Translations under genes and position numbers: made by a program
Notes under the pieces: model-generated
The model's input: the letters and a program-made list of their open reading frames with translations, nothing else
What the model was told of the DNA's origin: nothing
Databases searched by the model: none
In this document: piece after piece, positions 30,805 to 38,798 of the stretch
Numbering within the stretch: the first letter of the stretch is position 1
Layout of the letters: each line of letters opens with the position of its first letter
From: Woeseia sp.
GTDB taxonomy: Bacteria; Pseudomonadota; Gammaproteobacteria; Steroidobacterales; Woeseiaceae
Direction: 5' to 3'
DNA length: 64,000 bases
Assembly: GCA_021773015.1 (NCBI GenBank)
Contig: JAJFKW010000001.1
Location: 2,153,305 to 2,217,304 of the forward strand

Positions 30805-31311
30805 CTAGTCAACCTGCTTGCCTTCCGCAAGAATATTCTCGATTTCCTCATTAAAACTGGTTCTTGCGCCGGCGACGTCCAACGCCTGCCAGGTGGGTGC
30901 CAAACGCCTTACGCGTTCCCGAAACGAATCCCGATAATATTCCTCATCGATAAATCCTTGTTGGTACTGGAAATACATGTTGTCCCAGTGCGTCTGTTGC
31001 GCTATCTGCCATTGCCGAAAGCGGCCCCGATCTTCCGTCGACAGATGATCGAGCGCGCTGATGTCATCCGGATAACCTAGGCTTGTGAGTTTCGTAATGA
31101 TCGGCCCGATGTACTCGGAGTCTGCCGCCCGAACCAACATCATTTGCAATGCGTCGGATCTCATCTGATACGTTTGCGCAAGCGCGAGCTTCCTGCTTTC
31201 TTCCATAGATCGCGTGTTTTGCCGAACTTGGACGGACAAGTAGACCAATGTGGCCAGCACCACAATGGAGCCGACAAATTCGCCAAGCGCACCTAGCTCT
31301 AAAATACTCAC
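30805..31311 (-). CDS. Conserved membrane-anchored protein of unknown function
   Basis: A GTG at 31311 with an excellent Shine-Dalgarno (AAGGAGG, 7 nt upstream) sets the start, giving 168 residues; an ATG at 31362 would lack such a site. One N-terminal membrane helix (about residues 8-28, FVGSIVVLATLVYLSVQVRQ) is followed by a mostly helical cytosolic part with many aromatic and charged residues. Proteins with this N-terminal pattern (GEFVGSIVVLATLVYL then RQNT) are common and uncharacterised in Gammaproteobacteria. No function can be assigned. It converges with the GFA gene, 30 nt apart. Confidence 0.75.
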   Translation of the reverse strand: MSILELGALGEFVGSIVVLATLVYLSVQVRQNTRSMEESRKLALAQTYQMRSDALQMMLVRAADSEYIGPIITKLTSLGYPDDISALDHLSTEDRGRFRQWQIAQQTHWDNMYFQYQQGFIDEEYYRDSFRERVRRLAPTWQALDVAGARTSFNEEIENILAEGKQVD

Positions 31312-31482
31312 CTCTTTACCTCCTTGCGGCATGCAGCGATATGGCAGCCAGCGGAATTGCACGCACGCTGATCCCGCGTTTGTTCAGTTCCTGACAAATA
31401 AAGACCAGGAACCGATACCAGCCGGCCACTGATTCACGGCATGACGGATTGGCCGTTAATCTGCCAGGATACATGGTGGCAA

Positions 31483-31624
31483 TTACTTCTTCTGAGTTTG
31501 CTGCACAGGGGTGGCACTATCAACGAATGATCGATAAATAGGAGATTTGCTAACAGTACTTGGAGGTGTAATTTCTGAAGGAGTTTTGGATTTCGCTTCG
31601 ACCAGTCGATTACTTTCGATTTTT
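31483..31624 (-). other. Coding-like +1-frame extension behind the HEAT-repeat gene
   Basis: Directly behind a run of five A (minus strand, 31620-31624) the +1 frame stays open for about 46 codons to a TAA at 31483, reading RLVEAKSKTPSEITPPSTVS and so on, but has no start codon. It looks like a Ser/Thr/Pro tail that belonged to the HEAT protein before a one-base change, or that is reached by frameshifting. It may also be chance. Confidence 0.3.
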
Positions 31625-32584
31625 CAATAGCAACAGTGACTCGTCGAGCGAATCGGCCACATCCGAATCCTCATCCGACCGCGCCTGCGTCAACGTCTGA
31701 AACGCGACCTCTCCACCAATCTCTTCGAGGGATTCAATTGCCTGCATTCTAACGTCTGAATTGTCGTCTTTTAGCGCCCGACTGAGAGCGGCCACCGCTT
31801 GTTCACTTGGCACAGAGCCGAACGGCACATCAGCCAATGCCTCTATAGCCGTTACGCGAACGCGGGGATCCGGATCATTGAGAGCCAACGTCAAATAGCG
31901 GGCGGAAGTCTCACCGTCACCGGCTGCCAGCGCCGCAATTGCTTCACCGCGCACGCGCGGATCACTGTCCATAACGGCACTCGCTATTGCAGCCAAAGCC
32001 TCTTGGCTCGCAATACTTTCCAGCGCCTCAAACGCCGTGTTGCGTATTGTTTGACTGTCATCGCTTAACGCCAAACTCAACGCCCGGACAGCCTCCGTAT
32101 TACCAAGCCTGCGTAGTTCTCTGATAGCCTCTTTCTTTTCCTGAAAGTCGCCCTGATAAAAAACTGCTTCGAGAAAAAGTGTTGCTGCCGGCGCAACCGA
32201 CGAGCCTTCGGAAAAGACCCACAGCGTACCTGGGATAACGTCGCTGCCTCGATCCTGTGCACCGGACATCGCCTGATACAACTGATAGCTTTCGCCTTCA
32301 AGAATTTCGGCAAGCGCCACATGCAGCGGCTGCGCGCCAATGTCTAAGCTAATTGATCGCTCAAGACTGACATACTGCACAAGCCTGAGGTCGCACTGCG
32401 CCGCGACTTCCCGAATAACATCTTGTCTCGGCACGTCGTGCGCCAATACGCTGACCAAGCCATCGTTAAATTCAACGGACAACCCCTCTTCTAGCGCCTC
32501 GCTCATGCCCCCAAAAGTCGGGGCGAGACCGCCAAACAACAGCGGTCCCGCCCACAGGGGGAAACAAATCGCTCGCTTAAGCAT
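31610..32584 (-). CDS. HEAT-repeat protein, membrane-anchored or exported
   Basis: The ATG at 32584 overlaps the upstream stop by 8 nt and gives 324 residues; a longer frame runs back through the upstream gene and is not used. A hydrophobic N-terminus (about residues 6-28) serves as signal or anchor. Residues about 45-110 resemble a secretin-type short N domain (ARG-rich, VSVLAHDVPRQDVIREVAAQ then QPLHVALAEIL). From about 155 to 310 there are five or six HEAT repeats (for example DPRVRGEAIAALAAGDG and DPRVRVTAIEALADV), a protein-binding scaffold. Partner is unknown; the acidic exported protein encoded upstream is the obvious candidate. Confidence 0.8.
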   Translation of the reverse strand: MLKRAICFPLWAGPLLFGGLAPTFGGMSEALEEGLSVEFNDGLVSVLAHDVPRQDVIREVAAQCDLRLVQYVSLERSISLDIGAQPLHVALAEILEGESYQLYQAMSGAQDRGSDVIPGTLWVFSEGSSVAPAATLFLEAVFYQGDFQEKKEAIRELRRLGNTEAVRALSLALSDDSQTIRNTAFEALESIASQEALAAIASAVMDSDPRVRGEAIAALAAGDGETSARYLTLALNDPDPRVRVTAIEALADVPFGSVPSEQAVAALSRALKDDNSDVRMQAIESLEEIGGEVAFQTLTQARSDEDSDVADSLDESLLLLKNRK

Positions 32585-33539
32585 CCTCGTCTTCGTCGAT
32601 TTCGAAACCACAACCATCAACCAGATCTTCTTCGTTTTCGTCATTTTCATTGACGCATATTTCATCAATTTCAGTGAATGTTGCATTGTCATCGAAGCCG
32701 ATAGCACCGATTTCAATCTTTACCGGCGTATTGTCAGGAAGCGTTTCGAGGTAATCGGAAGGGATCTCGACTTCCAAGTCTATGTCATCGCTATTTTCGA
32801 GCCGAACGGTATGTTTGAGGCTTAGCGCTGCCCTTGGGTCGTCTTCAGAAAACTCGGGCTCAAATACGACGTCCCACGCGGCTACATCAACATCCTCCGG
32901 GTGCTCATCGAGCAGGTGAAGCACGTCAGCGAGATTGGGAATGTTTGGATCGTCGTCCTCACTTGCGCTTTCGGCACAGTTGCCCAAATCGTTGCCCGGC
33001 TCCCAGGAAATTTCGCCTACGACCTCGACTTCGCCATCCGCATCCTTTTCTTCCTCCTCTTCGTATTCAAGCTCTCGTGGTGCTGCCGGCAATTTGAAAG
33101 TCAATTCACTTTCGCCGAAGGCCAGGTCCCAGTCGTCGTTGATGCCGACGAAATGATAGTCACCGGGCTTCCATCGCTGCAGGAAATCCCCCAGTGTGAC
33201 AACATCTTCAGGGTCTTCTTCTGGATCAAACCAACACAACGGCTCTGCGCTTTCTGCAAAGGTCTCCGTAAGCGTTTGTCGGCGCAGCTCGCGTCGCGTT
33301 GAGTATGCAAAGATGCTGCGCCAACGTGGATTGTAGATAGCGGCCCGTAGAAGATCGTCACCGTCCATCAGAAAATGAAACCCAACATCACCGTCCGATG
33401 AATTTATTTCTACTAGGACCTTACACTCACCAAAGTCATCACATGGTTCGGTTGCGTTTACGGCAGCGAACCCAAAGCCGAAAAACATGACGGCAAAAAG
33501 CGCCGACAATTTTTTCAGAAAATAATTGTTCAATTTCAT
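32577..33539 (-). CDS. Exported, very acidic protein of unknown function
   Basis: This 320-residue protein has a clear signal peptide (about residues 9-29, ending AAVNA) and a Shine-Dalgarno GGGAG 9 nt before the ATG. The mature part is strongly acidic, with runs of Glu/Asp around residues 155-170 and at the C-terminus (EIDEDEDA), and a few Cys residues (PCDDFGEC, ENDEN...GCGF) that may pair in the periplasm. Acidic patches may bind cations. I recognise no domain. It is translationally coupled to the HEAT-repeat gene, so the two probably act together. Confidence 0.75.
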   Translation of the reverse strand: MKLNNYFLKKLSALFAVMFFGFGFAAVNATEPCDDFGECKVLVEINSSDGDVGFHFLMDGDDLLRAAIYNPRWRSIFAYSTRRELRRQTLTETFAESAEPLCWFDPEEDPEDVVTLGDFLQRWKPGDYHFVGINDDWDLAFGESELTFKLPAAPRELEYEEEEEKDADGEVEVVGEISWEPGNDLGNCAESASEDDDPNIPNLADVLHLLDEHPEDVDVAAWDVVFEPEFSEDDPRAALSLKHTVRLENSDDIDLEVEIPSDYLETLPDNTPVKIEIGAIGFDDNATFTEIDEICVNENDENEEDLVDGCGFEIDEDEDA

Positions 33540-33778
33540 ATCGCAGATCTCCCGCTAGATATTCACCAATAGAGCGCGCGTCCGAATGAGCGCATTTCAT
33601 GTTGTTGTATGTGTTTAGACGGCTACAACGGAATTTATCGGTCGTCGACGGCCAGGGAATAAAATTCGCCGAGTCACTCATGGATCTGCGCATTGTCTAA
33701 TCGAGTGCAAATTTCAATGGTGACATCGTCAGAATAAAGCTGGATACTGCGCCGCCCAGTCAATCAGAACGAAGAAAA

Positions 33779-34666
33779 ATGTTCCGTAACGTACGTTATT
33801 ACCGTATTGAAGGTACCTGGCCCGAGAGCGAGCAGGACTTGTCGCAGAAACTACAGCAAGCGGGTTTCGAACCTTGTGGGCCGCTAACCGAGCGCAGCTC
33901 AGGTTGGATGCCGGTTGATGCGGATTCCAGCGATTTACTGGCACGGCGCGTGAGCGGAGCTGATCTGATTCGCCTACGTAGCCAGTCCCGTGTGCTTCCG
34001 AGCTCAGTTATTACCGAAGAATTGGAGGCACGTATTGAGGAGTATCGTCGGCGCACGAAGGAATCGCCAAGTCCGAGGGAAAAACGCAGAATCAAGACCG
34101 AGGCGCGTGATGAGTTGCTGCCAAAGGCCATGCTCAAGTCCGATAAGATTTGGGGATACATTGATCTCAAGGAAAAGATAGTTGGCATCGACAGCGCTTT
34201 AGATTCGGTCGCAGAAAGGTTTCTGCGCCGCCTTCAAGAACCGTTTGACGACTTGAATATTCGAGCGTTGCAATTCAAACAGCCGGTAGACGAGTTGCTG
34301 ACAGGAATTTTTCTCGGTGGTGCGCCCGATCAGTTTGCGCTTGGTCGCGAATGCAAAATGCAGGACCCAGCCGATACAGGATCGACAGTGCGTTGGAACG
34401 ACTTCGACCTGAGCGATCGAACAATACGCGAGCATGTTGCTGGCGGAATGCGGCTAACGCATCTTGGGATCGTCTACGATAATATAATGGGTTGCGTGTT
34501 AAACGAAAACGGTGTGATCACTAAATTGCGTTTTCTCGGCATGGACGATGACGTCGACGATCACAATGACTCGCTCGCCCGAATGGACGCAGAGTTTGTG
34601 CTCATTACTGGCACACTGCGCAGGCTGCTAGCGGATCTAAAGAAATCGCTAGGCGGCTTCGCGTAA
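33779..34666 (+). CDS. rdgC: Recombination-associated protein RdgC
   Basis: The 295-residue protein matches RdgC throughout (family about 300 residues): the N-terminal MFRNVRYYRIE, the GWMPV segment, and the C-terminal LTHLGIVYDNIMGCVLNENGVITKLRF. RdgC forms a ring-shaped dimer on double-stranded DNA and limits RecA loading. It is nucleoid-associated and cytosolic. A purine-rich GAAGAAAA just before the ATG can serve as ribosome-binding site. It is a single gene here, with no operon partner. Confidence 0.95.
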   Translation: MFRNVRYYRIEGTWPESEQDLSQKLQQAGFEPCGPLTERSSGWMPVDADSSDLLARRVSGADLIRLRSQSRVLPSSVITEELEARIEEYRRRTKESPSPREKRRIKTEARDELLPKAMLKSDKIWGYIDLKEKIVGIDSALDSVAERFLRRLQEPFDDLNIRALQFKQPVDELLTGIFLGGAPDQFALGRECKMQDPADTGSTVRWNDFDLSDRTIREHVAGGMRLTHLGIVYDNIMGCVLNENGVITKLRFLGMDDDVDDHNDSLARMDAEFVLITGTLRRLLADLKKSLGGFA

Positions 34667-34751
34667 TCCTGCCAGTCAGCTAGCATTGACCCGCGCGTCT
34701 GCCAACGGCCGTGCGTAAGCGCAAATTTTCAGCGGAAATACGCCATTCTAG

Positions 34752-35663
34752 TTAACCATTGAAGCCTTTAGACGATTTTGGCGCTTGCGGCGCTAACTCA
34801 CGCTCAAGTAATGCCAACAGTCGGCTCCATGCCCGTTCCGCTTGAGCTTCGTTGTGTACCGCTGAATCGGGAGGGCACCAGCCGTGCTGCGTTCCCTCAT
34901 ACACTTCGATCTCAGCACTCAGACCCGCAGTTTGGTAAGCCTCGCGCAGTCGACCCTGCTCTTCCGGATAACGCTCATGATCATTTTCGGCGATCGCAAT
35001 CAGAAAGCCTGCTTTCATTTGTGGCACTAGGAGATGCGGACTATCCTCTTCATCGGTCGCGAGGCCGCCGCCATGAAACGAGCCACCTGCGCCTATGCGA
35101 TCTGGAATCGCGGCCGCCAAGCGCATCGTGTACGAGCCGGTCATACAATATCCTGTGGTACCAATTTTACGACTGGTATCGACGACCGATTGTTGATCGA
35201 GATATTTTACAAATGCACGACCGTCAGTAACACAAGTCTCCGGCGACAATGAACGCGCATGCGGCATCAGCAAGTCGCGAATTCCAGGATCGCGAAACGT
35301 CTTGCCCTCCGGGACGACGGCGCCTTTTGCGGTTCGATAGTAAGGATTGACCACCAAAACAGAATAGCCCGACTCCGCCAGACGTTTGCCCATCGCCCGA
35401 AAGGCCGGGCGAATGCCAACAATATCCGGCCAGACAATAACCGCCGCGTGGCTGCCTTCAGCCGGATGTACGAAATAGCAATCCGCCATGCCGTCCGGCG
35501 TTTCCACCAAAACGTCCTGTTCAACAACGTCGAGTGCATTTGCAACAGCCGGAAGCAACATCGCCAGCGCGACACCCGCTCCTTGTTTATTAAAGTCGCG
35601 GCGCGTGATTTCTTTGCCCCGTAAATACTTCTCAGCGTCTTTAGCGGTTAGGTCATCACACAT
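34752..35663 (-). CDS. Tat-exported dienelactone-hydrolase-family protein
   Basis: I use the ATG at 35663, which has GGAG 6 nt upstream; a TTG at 35675 lies inside that site. The 303-residue protein begins with a near-perfect twin-arginine motif TRRDFNK (about residues 20-26) followed by a hydrophobic stretch, so export by Tat to the periplasm is likely. The rest is an alpha/beta hydrolase of the dienelactone hydrolase family with the Cys nucleophile in GYCMTGS, an Asp in IAENDHERYP and a His in GTQHGW. Substrate is unknown. The family usually lacks a Tat signal in its cytosolic members; exported members with a TRR-DF motif are common in environmental proteobacteria. Confidence 0.88.
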   Translation of the reverse strand: MCDDLTAKDAEKYLRGKEITRRDFNKQGAGVALAMLLPAVANALDVVEQDVLVETPDGMADCYFVHPAEGSHAAVIVWPDIVGIRPAFRAMGKRLAESGYSVLVVNPYYRTAKGAVVPEGKTFRDPGIRDLLMPHARSLSPETCVTDGRAFVKYLDQQSVVDTSRKIGTTGYCMTGSYTMRLAAAIPDRIGAGGSFHGGGLATDEEDSPHLLVPQMKAGFLIAIAENDHERYPEEQGRLREAYQTAGLSAEIEVYEGTQHGWCPPDSAVHNEAQAERAWSRLLALLERELAPQAPKSSKGFNG

Positions 35664-35700
35664 GGCGTTCTCCAAATCTTAGCGGCGGCGGTGATGCTAT

Positions 35701-35712
35701 ATAGTTAACTAT
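35701..35712. promoter_or_regulatory. Perfect 12-bp palindrome upstream of the hydrolase gene
   Basis: ATAGTTAACTAT is a perfect palindrome 38 nt upstream of the start codon, in an AT-rich context that could include the promoter. A regulator-binding site is possible. Confidence 0.3.
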
Positions 35713-35955
35713 TCGCAACTGGGACTCAAGGTTTTGCAGGTTATTGAACAGCTAGCGATGGCAAGTCGTCTAGCTTTGATTGTCGACCCTAAATCGAGCG
35801 GGCATGGTAGGCCAATGTGGCGTTCCAGAAGTACGCTAGACGTCGAAAAATCAGCCTAACCATGTAACCGATGTGCTGCATCCAACGGTCGAATCCGCAC
35901 CCCGAAACGGATATTACCAAGCATTGCGACCCAACTAGTTCTATAGTGTGGACGA

Positions 35956-36246
35956 ATGACTGAAGAAACCTCAGAAGCGCGATTATCCTACGAAATGGTA
36001 TCCGTTCGGCGAGCAGAGCCCCCACCCGGCGCCGAAGGCACCAACTGGTATCGCTATGTGATCGCGTTTGGTGGCAGTAACAACATCCAGGGCTGCCGGC
36101 AAGGGAGTCTCAACGTAGTGACCGAGGCGGTGGAGGAGATTGTTGCCCAATTGAACGAACGGCATAGAGGCAAACACGGTCGCGTCCATCTCGTGCCAAC
36201 ACCGAAGAAAGTACCCGCGAGTAACGATCGATCAAAATTGTCGTAG
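35956..36246 (+). CDS. Small conserved hypothetical protein
   Basis: A 96-residue soluble protein with the segment TNWYRYVIAFGGSNNIQGCRQGS followed by an amphipathic helix (VTEAVEEIVAQLNERH) and a basic tail. I do not recognise a named domain, but the composition and the central motif look like a real small cytosolic protein and it does not overlap another gene. No operon partner is visible. The 292 bases upstream hold no gene. Confidence 0.65.
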   Translation: MTEETSEARLSYEMVSVRRAEPPPGAEGTNWYRYVIAFGGSNNIQGCRQGSLNVVTEAVEEIVAQLNERHRGKHGRVHLVPTPKKVPASNDRSKLS

Positions 36247-36436
36247 GTGCGACACCCTCACTACGACACTTCCTCGACGGCTTCCGGCCAACTCATATGG
36301 TCGATTTCTGACCGTTGGATTGCCGCTGTTATCGTTGTTCGAACGTCTGCTTTCAATAAACTCAATTTCCTAAAACCAATCGATTTGGATGCTGCCAGTA
36401 CGGTTTAGCCTGGGCTTTCACGCCATACCCACCCGA

Positions 36437-37621
36437 TCAGCCGTATTTTTGAAAAAGCAGTTCTTTAGCTTGCCCTATCCAATCATCCTGCTCCATACGA
36501 CCTTTGAATTCCTTGAGTTGCAGATTTACGCGTGCAATATCTGACATATCGAAATTCGCGATTTGCCGAAAACTCACTACCCCGAGATTATTCAGCGTTT
36601 GCTCAAACGCCTTACCGACACCGACTATCTCCTTTAGATCATCATGTTCCTGCGGCGGCGGTGTAGCACCATTTGTCGTTTGAGCTGACGCATCGCGGGC
36701 ATCTTTCAAAGCCTGACGCTGCTGTATTTCCATTTCTGCGAAATTTTTCTCAACTTCATCCAATCGAATTTGCAATGTTTCGGATTGATGTTCGTTTTGG
36801 TCTGCGTGCGTGCGATAGCGCTTGGCATCTGCCTCATACTGATTGCGGCTTGCTTCCATTGACCTGATGCAGTGCGTCAGTTCGCTGTTTTGAACTTTAA
36901 GTTCGTTCAGCTCCATAACATCACGCTGCAACACTTCGATTTCCTGCTTGGCCAAAGACTCATCGTGTCGCAATTGTGCATTTTCAGCTTCTAGCTTAAT
37001 GACAGTTTGCTCGAGGTCATCCAGGTTAGCGAGTCGATTCTGCGCCGATGCGAGCATCCTATTAGCCGACTCATGCTCTGACCGCGAAGCGGTCAGAAGA
37101 TTGTTGAACGACTCGTGCTCCAACCTCGCGTTGTTCATATTTACCTCTAACGATTTACGCTTTTCAAATGCCTTTGCAAGTTCACGCTTGTAAAACTCGC
37201 GCGACTTGACAAACTCTGACTCAAGATCCGAAGAATGCTGCTTTACAGACACTAACGCATTCTGAAATTGAGCAAGCTTATTCTTGAATTCCTCGCGCTC
37301 CCCGCGAAGATTGAATATGTTTTGGGACATCATTTTTTCTTTGGCGTACGCAGACTCCAGGTCAGTGCGCAATTTGGCCGCTGCAGTCTCATGCTTATTG
37401 ATGTCAGCCTGTTGCGATTCAATTCTCGAGCGCAGGCTGTCGATTTCGTTGGTCAGGCGATTTTTTTGCCGGTCTACACCATCAAACTTTAACTGCCACT
37501 TGTCGTTTAAACTTTCGATTCGACGTTTGCCCGCTGCACCATGGATGAGCCAGCCGGCGAGCAAACCGAGCACAGCAGTTGCCAGTGGCAACAGCGCAGA
37601 TTGAAGAATCGAGCCGTCCAT
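36437..37621 (-). CDS. Membrane-anchored coiled-coil protein with C-terminal helix-hairpin-helix-like domain
   Basis: The 394-residue protein starts with a membrane helix (about residues 7-29), then has a very long coiled coil (about 35-310) rich in Gln, Glu, Lys and Leu, as in filament-like or spacer proteins. The last 70 residues (DDLKEIVGVGKAFEQTLNNLGV then FRQIANFDMSDIARVN, then DWIGQAKEL) match the helix-hairpin-helix-type domain found in several membrane-bound and NADH dehydrogenase-linked proteins of unknown role. A strong Shine-Dalgarno AGGAGG lies 8 nt before the ATG. Function is not known; the architecture suggests a structural link between membrane and a nucleic acid or protein partner. 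Confidence 0.8.
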   Translation of the reverse strand: MDGSILQSALLPLATAVLGLLAGWLIHGAAGKRRIESLNDKWQLKFDGVDRQKNRLTNEIDSLRSRIESQQADINKHETAAAKLRTDLESAYAKEKMMSQNIFNLRGEREEFKNKLAQFQNALVSVKQHSSDLESEFVKSREFYKRELAKAFEKRKSLEVNMNNARLEHESFNNLLTASRSEHESANRMLASAQNRLANLDDLEQTVIKLEAENAQLRHDESLAKQEIEVLQRDVMELNELKVQNSELTHCIRSMEASRNQYEADAKRYRTHADQNEHQSETLQIRLDEVEKNFAEMEIQQRQALKDARDASAQTTNGATPPPQEHDDLKEIVGVGKAFEQTLNNLGVVSFRQIANFDMSDIARVNLQLKEFKGRMEQDDWIGQAKELLFQKYG

Positions 37622-37640
37622 CGTGCATGCCTCCTAGTAA

Positions 37641-37673
37641 CGCAAGAAACAGATGAAGTGTCTGATTCTTGCG
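37641..37673. promoter_or_regulatory. Hairpin just upstream of the coiled-coil gene
   Basis: CGCAAGAAACAGA and TCTGATTCTTGCG form a 13-bp stem with one mismatch around a 7-base loop. It ends about 5 nt before the Shine-Dalgarno of the leftward gene, so it would be in the leader or overlap the promoter. Operator or translational control element. Confidence 0.45.
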
Positions 37674-37863
37674 AGTATGGCCGACGTACACGTTATGGAA
37701 TATGATGAATCGCACAAAATCGATACTGACTGCGCATTGGCGGCCAATTTTGCCACGATCAAGTCATACACGACCCGGCTAAGGGAGATTTTCCAGCCGA
37801 ATTGCTGGCGACCGGCACCCCGGTCTCGACTAGCAATATACCGTCAGATTGCCAATTGCCGAG

Positions 37864-38610
37864 TTAGCCGATTGCAGCCAGGTAGATGAAGTTCGCAATC
37901 ATCAAAATAGTCAGACCGTCGATGATCGCCCTGTGCTCGGCATCACGCATACGGTCAAGCAACAGTCGTCCAATCCAATTGCCGGGGATTGTGACCAGCC
38001 CTATCGCCACTCCGAGCAACAACAGATGCCAGGTCATCAGATCGGTCACGCCAAACACCGACAGCTTCACAATGTTCATTGCCAAGGTGATTGCCGCCAT
38101 TGTTCCTACGAAGGTCAGTCGGCTCATTCCTGTTCCCAAGAGGAACGGTGCCAGAAAAAAACCGGGTCCTATGACGTTGCCAGCGAGCATGCCCCATACA
38201 CCACTTGCTGCAGACAGCAGACGCGCACTTGTTTGAATCCGCCGTACCTTGGCCCAGTATTTAACTGGGAACGAAACAATCAAAAATACTGCAAATACTA
38301 CGGCGATTGCCGTGGCGCTGATTTTACCGAAAATGACCGCACCCAGGATAATCGTTGGACTACCGAATGCCAGCACGCGGCCGACAACTGACCAATCGGT
38401 GCTCTTGAAAAACATTATTGCACGACTGAGATGACTGAAAATTAGCGCAACGGTCATTACCGGCACCGCCGCTTTGATGCCAAGCATGTGCGCCAGAATG
38501 GAGGCCATAATAATACCGCCCGCCATTCCGGTCGCACCGTGGACTACCCCGGTTAGAAATGCAGCACCGGCAATCAAGACTGCTAGCCAAGGTGTAAGAT
38601 CTTGCAACAT
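37864..38610 (-). CDS. TSUP-family (TauE/SafE) permease
   Basis: A 248-residue protein made of about eight membrane helices with the TSUP pattern: an N-terminal GVVHGATGMAGGIIMASIL and a second repeat GMLAGNVIGPGFFLAPFLL. The family exports or imports sulfonates, sulfite or small organosulfur anions; the exact substrate cannot be told from sequence. The length is typical. It stands alone: the next leftward gene starts at 37621. Confidence 0.88.
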   Translation of the reverse strand: MLQDLTPWLAVLIAGAAFLTGVVHGATGMAGGIIMASILAHMLGIKAAVPVMTVALIFSHLSRAIMFFKSTDWSVVGRVLAFGSPTIILGAVIFGKISATAIAVVFAVFLIVSFPVKYWAKVRRIQTSARLLSAASGVWGMLAGNVIGPGFFLAPFLLGTGMSRLTFVGTMAAITLAMNIVKLSVFGVTDLMTWHLLLLGVAIGLVTIPGNWIGRLLLDRMRDAEHRAIIDGLTILMIANFIYLAAIG

Positions 38611-38735
38611 TATTTTGCCTATAGCCGTGCAGCGCGAAGTTCTACCGGCCCGACATCATAACGACAAATCCTTGTGTTAGGACATCGACAGTCATCGAGC
38701 CGTAGCCTCACGATGGTTGCGTTAGGGCACAACTA

Positions 38736-38762
38736 GTGCGCCGATTTGGCGAATTGGCGCAC
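38736..38762. promoter_or_regulatory. 7-bp inverted repeat upstream of the EAL operon
   Basis: GTGCGCC (38736-38742) and GGCGCAC (38756-38762) are perfect inverted copies with a 13-base spacer, 37 nt before the first GGDEF/EAL gene. Operator-like placement; regulator unknown. Confidence 0.35.
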
Positions 38763-38798
38763 AAAGTTTGACCCACGTCTCACTCTTGAGAGTTTTAT

